NCBI RefSeq assembly: GCF_001667925.1
Contig: NZ_LZJR01000046.1
Span: 1 to 64,000 of the forward strand
Direction: 5' to 3'
Origin: Mycobacterium sp. E2479
GTDB lineage: Bacteria; Actinomycetota; Actinomycetes; Mycobacteriales; Mycobacteriaceae
Length of the DNA stretch: 64,000 nucleotides
A program made the position numbers and the translations under genes. The notes beneath the pieces are model-generated. The model made no database searches and was not told the DNA's origin. It saw only the letters and a list, made by a program, of their open reading frames with translations. Numbering within the stretch: position 1 is the stretch's first letter; every line of letters starts with the position of its first letter. This document shows, one piece after another, positions 61,758 through 64,000 of the stretch.

Positions 61758-61961
61758 TCACCAGTGCAGACAGTGTCCGTGGACACAGCGGTCGCCGTAT
61801 TCCACCTGATAGGGACCGGCGGGGAGGGCGGGGCGCTGGAGGGTCGGAACCTGCACCCGGCTGTGGTCGGCCACGGCAAGCGTGACTCCGACGGTCGTCG
61901 CGACCCCGGCGGACAACCCCACCGCGACGCTGACCGCGGCGGCCAACGTGAAACCGGTCAT
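61758..61961 (-). CDS. Second DUF2613-like small membrane protein with CVHGHC tail
   Basis: The 67-residue product begins MTGFTLAAAVSVAVGLSAGV, with a membrane helix to about residue 31. It ends in PYQVEYGDRCVHGHCLHW, sharing VEYGxR with the 57-residue neighbour and adding two Cys and two His. GGGAGGAG precedes the ATG. It appears to be a paralogue. The C-terminal Cys-x3-Cys could form a disulfide or bind metal outside the membrane. It is absent from the M. tuberculosis gene order as I know it. Confidence 0.75.
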   Translation of the reverse strand: MTGFTLAAAVSVAVGLSAGVATTVGVTLAVADHSRVQVPTLQRPALPAGPYQVEYGDRCVHGHCLHW

Positions 61962-62070
61962 CGCTGGCTCCTCCCTGCCAGTCAACGGGCGCGCAGCCCC
62001 CTGATCAGCAAGGTACCGCCGACGCACCCTGGAGCCGGGCACGAAACGCCCGTCGTGAAAGCATGGCCCG

Positions 62071-63228
62071 ATGGCATTTTCGCGCACCTTCGCCGTGCTC
62101 GCGGCCGCGTCGGCGCTGGTGGCCGGTTGCAGCCACCACACCGCGCACCCGCCTCGCCCCTCGACGTCCACGCCGAGCAGGCCGGTGGCCGCCCCCGCGC
62201 CACCCGTGTGCGCCGACCCGTCGGCGGTTCCGGCCACTTTGGACATCCGGGACAAGCTCGCGCAGCTGTTGATGGTCGGCGTCAAGAACGCCGACGACGC
62301 CCGTGCCGTCGTCAACGGCTACCACGTCGGCGGCATTTTCATCGGCAGCTGGACCGACTTGTCGATCTTCAAGGGGCCGCTGGCCGACATCGCGGCCAAG
62401 GCGGGGCCGCTGCCGCTGGCCGTCAGCGTCGACGAAGAGGGCGGCCGGGTCTCGCGGTTGAAATCGCTGATCGGCACGTCGCCGTCGCCTCGCGAGCTGG
62501 CGCAGACGCAGACCGTCCAGCAGGTGCATGACCTGGCCACCGACCGCGGCAAGAAAATGCACGACCTGGGCATCACGGTGGACTTCGCGCCCGTCGTCGA
62601 CGTCAGCGACGAGCCCGACGACGCCGTGATCGGCAACCGGTCGTTCGGCGCGGATCCGGCCGCCGTCACCGACTACGCCGGGGCTTATGCGCAGGGGCTG
62701 CGGGAGGCCGGGCTGCTTCCCGTGCTCAAGCACTTCCCCGGCCACGGCCACGGCTCGGGCGATTCGCACACCGGCGGCGTCGTTACGCCGCCGCTAGACG
62801 ATCTGCAGAACAGCGATCTGGTGCCGTATCGATCCCTGGTGGCCGCGGCGCCGGTCGCGGTGATGGTGGGTCACTTGCAGGTTCCCGGACTCACCGGTGA
62901 CGTCCCCGCCAGCCTGAGCCCCGAAGCGGTGCAACTGCTGCGCAACGGCGTCGGCTACAAAGGCCCGCCGTTCACCGGCCCGGTGTTCAGTGACGACCTG
63001 TCCAGCATGGCCGCCATCTCCGATCGGTACGGGGTAGCGGAGGCGGTGCTGCGCAGCCTGCGGGCCGGGGTCGACGTCGCACTGTGGGTCACCACCGACG
63101 AGGTGCCGGCGGTCTTGGACCGGCTGCAAAAGGCTGTGGCGTCAGGCGAATTGCCGGCTCAGCAGGTCGACGAGTCGCTGGTGCGGGTGGCGACCATGAA
63201 GGGCCGCAGCGCCACCTGCGGGCACTAG
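62071..63228 (+). CDS. lpqI: Lipoprotein beta-N-acetylglucosaminidase LpqI (NagZ family GH3)
   Basis: The 385-residue protein (388 in M. tuberculosis) has a lipoprotein signal ending LVAGC, with lipidated Cys20. The GH3/NagZ domain has VDEEGGRVSRL, GITVDFAPVVDVSDEPDD, NRSFGADP and the catalytic KHFPGHGHGSGDSHTGG. The nucleophile Asp is probable in GPVFSDDLSSMAAI. It cleaves GlcNAc from muropeptides in cell-wall recycling outside the membrane. It is divergent from the DUF2613 genes and followed by a TetR gene. Confidence 0.95.
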   Translation: MAFSRTFAVLAAASALVAGCSHHTAHPPRPSTSTPSRPVAAPAPPVCADPSAVPATLDIRDKLAQLLMVGVKNADDARAVVNGYHVGGIFIGSWTDLSIFKGPLADIAAKAGPLPLAVSVDEEGGRVSRLKSLIGTSPSPRELAQTQTVQQVHDLATDRGKKMHDLGITVDFAPVVDVSDEPDDAVIGNRSFGADPAAVTDYAGAYAQGLREAGLLPVLKHFPGHGHGSGDSHTGGVVTPPLDDLQNSDLVPYRSLVAAAPVAVMVGHLQVPGLTGDVPASLSPEAVQLLRNGVGYKGPPFTGPVFSDDLSSMAAISDRYGVAEAVLRSLRAGVDVALWVTTDEVPAVLDRLQKAVASGELPAQQVDESLVRVATMKGRSATCGH

Positions 63229-63295
63229 CCGGTGATCGCGAGCGCCGCGGCAGGGCGTTGCTTACTCTTGAGTCAGATAGACGGAGAGGTTAGCG

Positions 63296-63946
63296 ATGGC
63301 GGGTGGTACCAAGCGGTTACCGCGTGCCGTCCGCGAGCAGCAGATGCTCGACGCCGCCGTGCAGATGTTCTCGGTCAACGGCTATCACGAGACCTCGATG
63401 GACGCCATCGCCGCCGAGGCGCAGATCTCCAAACCGATGCTCTACCTGTACTACGGTTCCAAGGAGGACCTGTTCGGCGCCTGCCTGAACCGGGAGATGG
63501 GCCGGTTCATCGACGTGGTGCGCGCAGACGTCGATTTCCGGCAGAGCCCCAGGGACATGTTGCGCAACACCATTGCGTCGTTCATGCGCTACATCGACGC
63601 CAACCGGGCGTCCTGGATCGTGATGTACACCCAGGCCACCAGCTCGCAGGCGTTCGCCCACATGGTCCGCGAGGGACGCGAGCAGATCATCGAATTGGTG
63701 GCCGGGCTGATGCGGGCCGGTAGCCGCAACCCACGCTCCGAGCGAGAGCACGAGATGATGGCCGTGGCCCTAGTGGGGGCGGGCGAGGCGGTCGCCAACC
63801 GGCTCAGCACCGGCGACGTCGACGTCGAGGAGGCGGCCCAGCTGATGACTGACCTGTTCTGGTACGGCCTCAAGGGCTCACCGGCGGAACAAGAGGCGGC
63901 CGCGGCCCACCCCGATCCGGGCGGCTCGGACACCGCCGCCGACTAG
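63296..63946 (+). CDS. TetR-family regulator, Rv0238 homologue
   Basis: The 216-residue protein has LDAAVQMFSVNGYHETSMDA and AEAQISKPMLYLYYGSKEDL as TetR helix-turn-helix and connecting helix. A helical ligand domain ends about residue 195, followed by an Ala/Pro-rich tail. GAGAGG precedes the ATG. M. tuberculosis Rv0238 has 204 residues. It follows lpqI by 67 bp and may form its own transcript. Its target is not evident. The final 54 bp of the window after its stop hold no identifiable feature. Confidence 0.9.
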   Translation: MAGGTKRLPRAVREQQMLDAAVQMFSVNGYHETSMDAIAAEAQISKPMLYLYYGSKEDLFGACLNREMGRFIDVVRADVDFRQSPRDMLRNTIASFMRYIDANRASWIVMYTQATSSQAFAHMVREGREQIIELVAGLMRAGSRNPRSEREHEMMAVALVGAGEAVANRLSTGDVDVEEAAQLMTDLFWYGLKGSPAEQEAAAAHPDPGGSDTAAD

Positions 63947-64000
63947 TCCCGCATTCGTTCCGGTGGCCGGTATGGGCGCGCCCGGCTCGGACCGCGGCAA

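Noticed and set aside
61504-61761. An 85-codon leftward frame overlapping the small DUF2613 gene
   Set aside because: It is basic and shapeless, whereas the alternative frame 61500-61673 encodes a recognisable Rv0236A homologue with a ribosome site.

Overview
This window is a high-GC chromosomal segment from a Mycobacterium. Gene content and order follow the M. tuberculosis block Rv0204c to Rv0238: an AI-2E family transporter, mmpL3, trmB, pckA, fadD4, fadE3, lipW, lipC, a WS/DGAT, echA1, php, fadE4, the R2lox gene (nrdB), gabD1, aftD and lpqI. Several gene sets are additional or replaced relative to M. tuberculosis, so this is a non-tuberculous, probably slow-growing species. I cannot fix the species from sequence alone. 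No rRNA, tRNA, CRISPR array, insertion sequence or prophage was seen.

Layout. 1-2.6 kb: a divergent membrane-protein pair. 2.6-7.1 kb: trmB, a NYN-domain gene and mmpL3, reading leftward as one probable operon for trehalose monomycolate export. 7.3-9.9 kb: two coupled genes for GTPase-like proteins with degenerate P-loops. 10-12 kb: pckA. 11.9-14.2 kb: a SoxR-type regulator divergent from a coupled SDR and QueA-like pair, where M. tuberculosis has Rv0212c-Rv0213c. 14.3-30.8 kb: a lipid block with fadD4, enoyl-CoA hydratases, fadE3, a double-hotdog hydratase, a family III CoA-transferase, an amidohydrolase, lipW, lipC, a wax ester synthase/DGAT and a second acyl-CoA ligase with a small partner protein. 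30.8-36.9 kb: a TetR gene coupled to a 43-residue microprotein, an aldehyde dehydrogenase, a methyltransferase, TerC and a glycosyltransferase. 36.8-41.2 kb: envelope genes matching Rv0226c-Rv0228, including the DUF3068 (PgfA-like) protein tied to MmpL3. 41.2-47.1 kb: an AMP ligase overlapping the php lactonase gene, fadE4, a tautomerase and a GlxA-type regulator. 47.2-50.3 kb: TetR-R2lox operon and gabD1. 50.3-55.6 kb: an accessory block (TPP enzyme, DUF309, DUF488, DUF2945, LysR, NAD formate dehydrogenase). 55.6-63.9 kb: LMF family protein, aftD, two small DUF2613 proteins, lpqI and a TetR regulator.

How it works together. The conserved backbone builds and exports the mycolic-acid/arabinan envelope (mmpL3, the DUF3068 protein, Rv0226c and Rv0228 homologues, aftD, lpqI) and handles fatty acyl-CoA, storage lipid and ester metabolism. 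Redox and small-molecule modules (SoxR-SDR-QueA-like, R2lox, formate dehydrogenase, PLL lactonase) are set between these. Many genes appear leaderless: a TANNNT -10 hexamer lies 5-7 nt upstream of an ATG or GTG. A roughly 45-bp hairpin-forming repeat lies directly against stop codons at both ends of the window.
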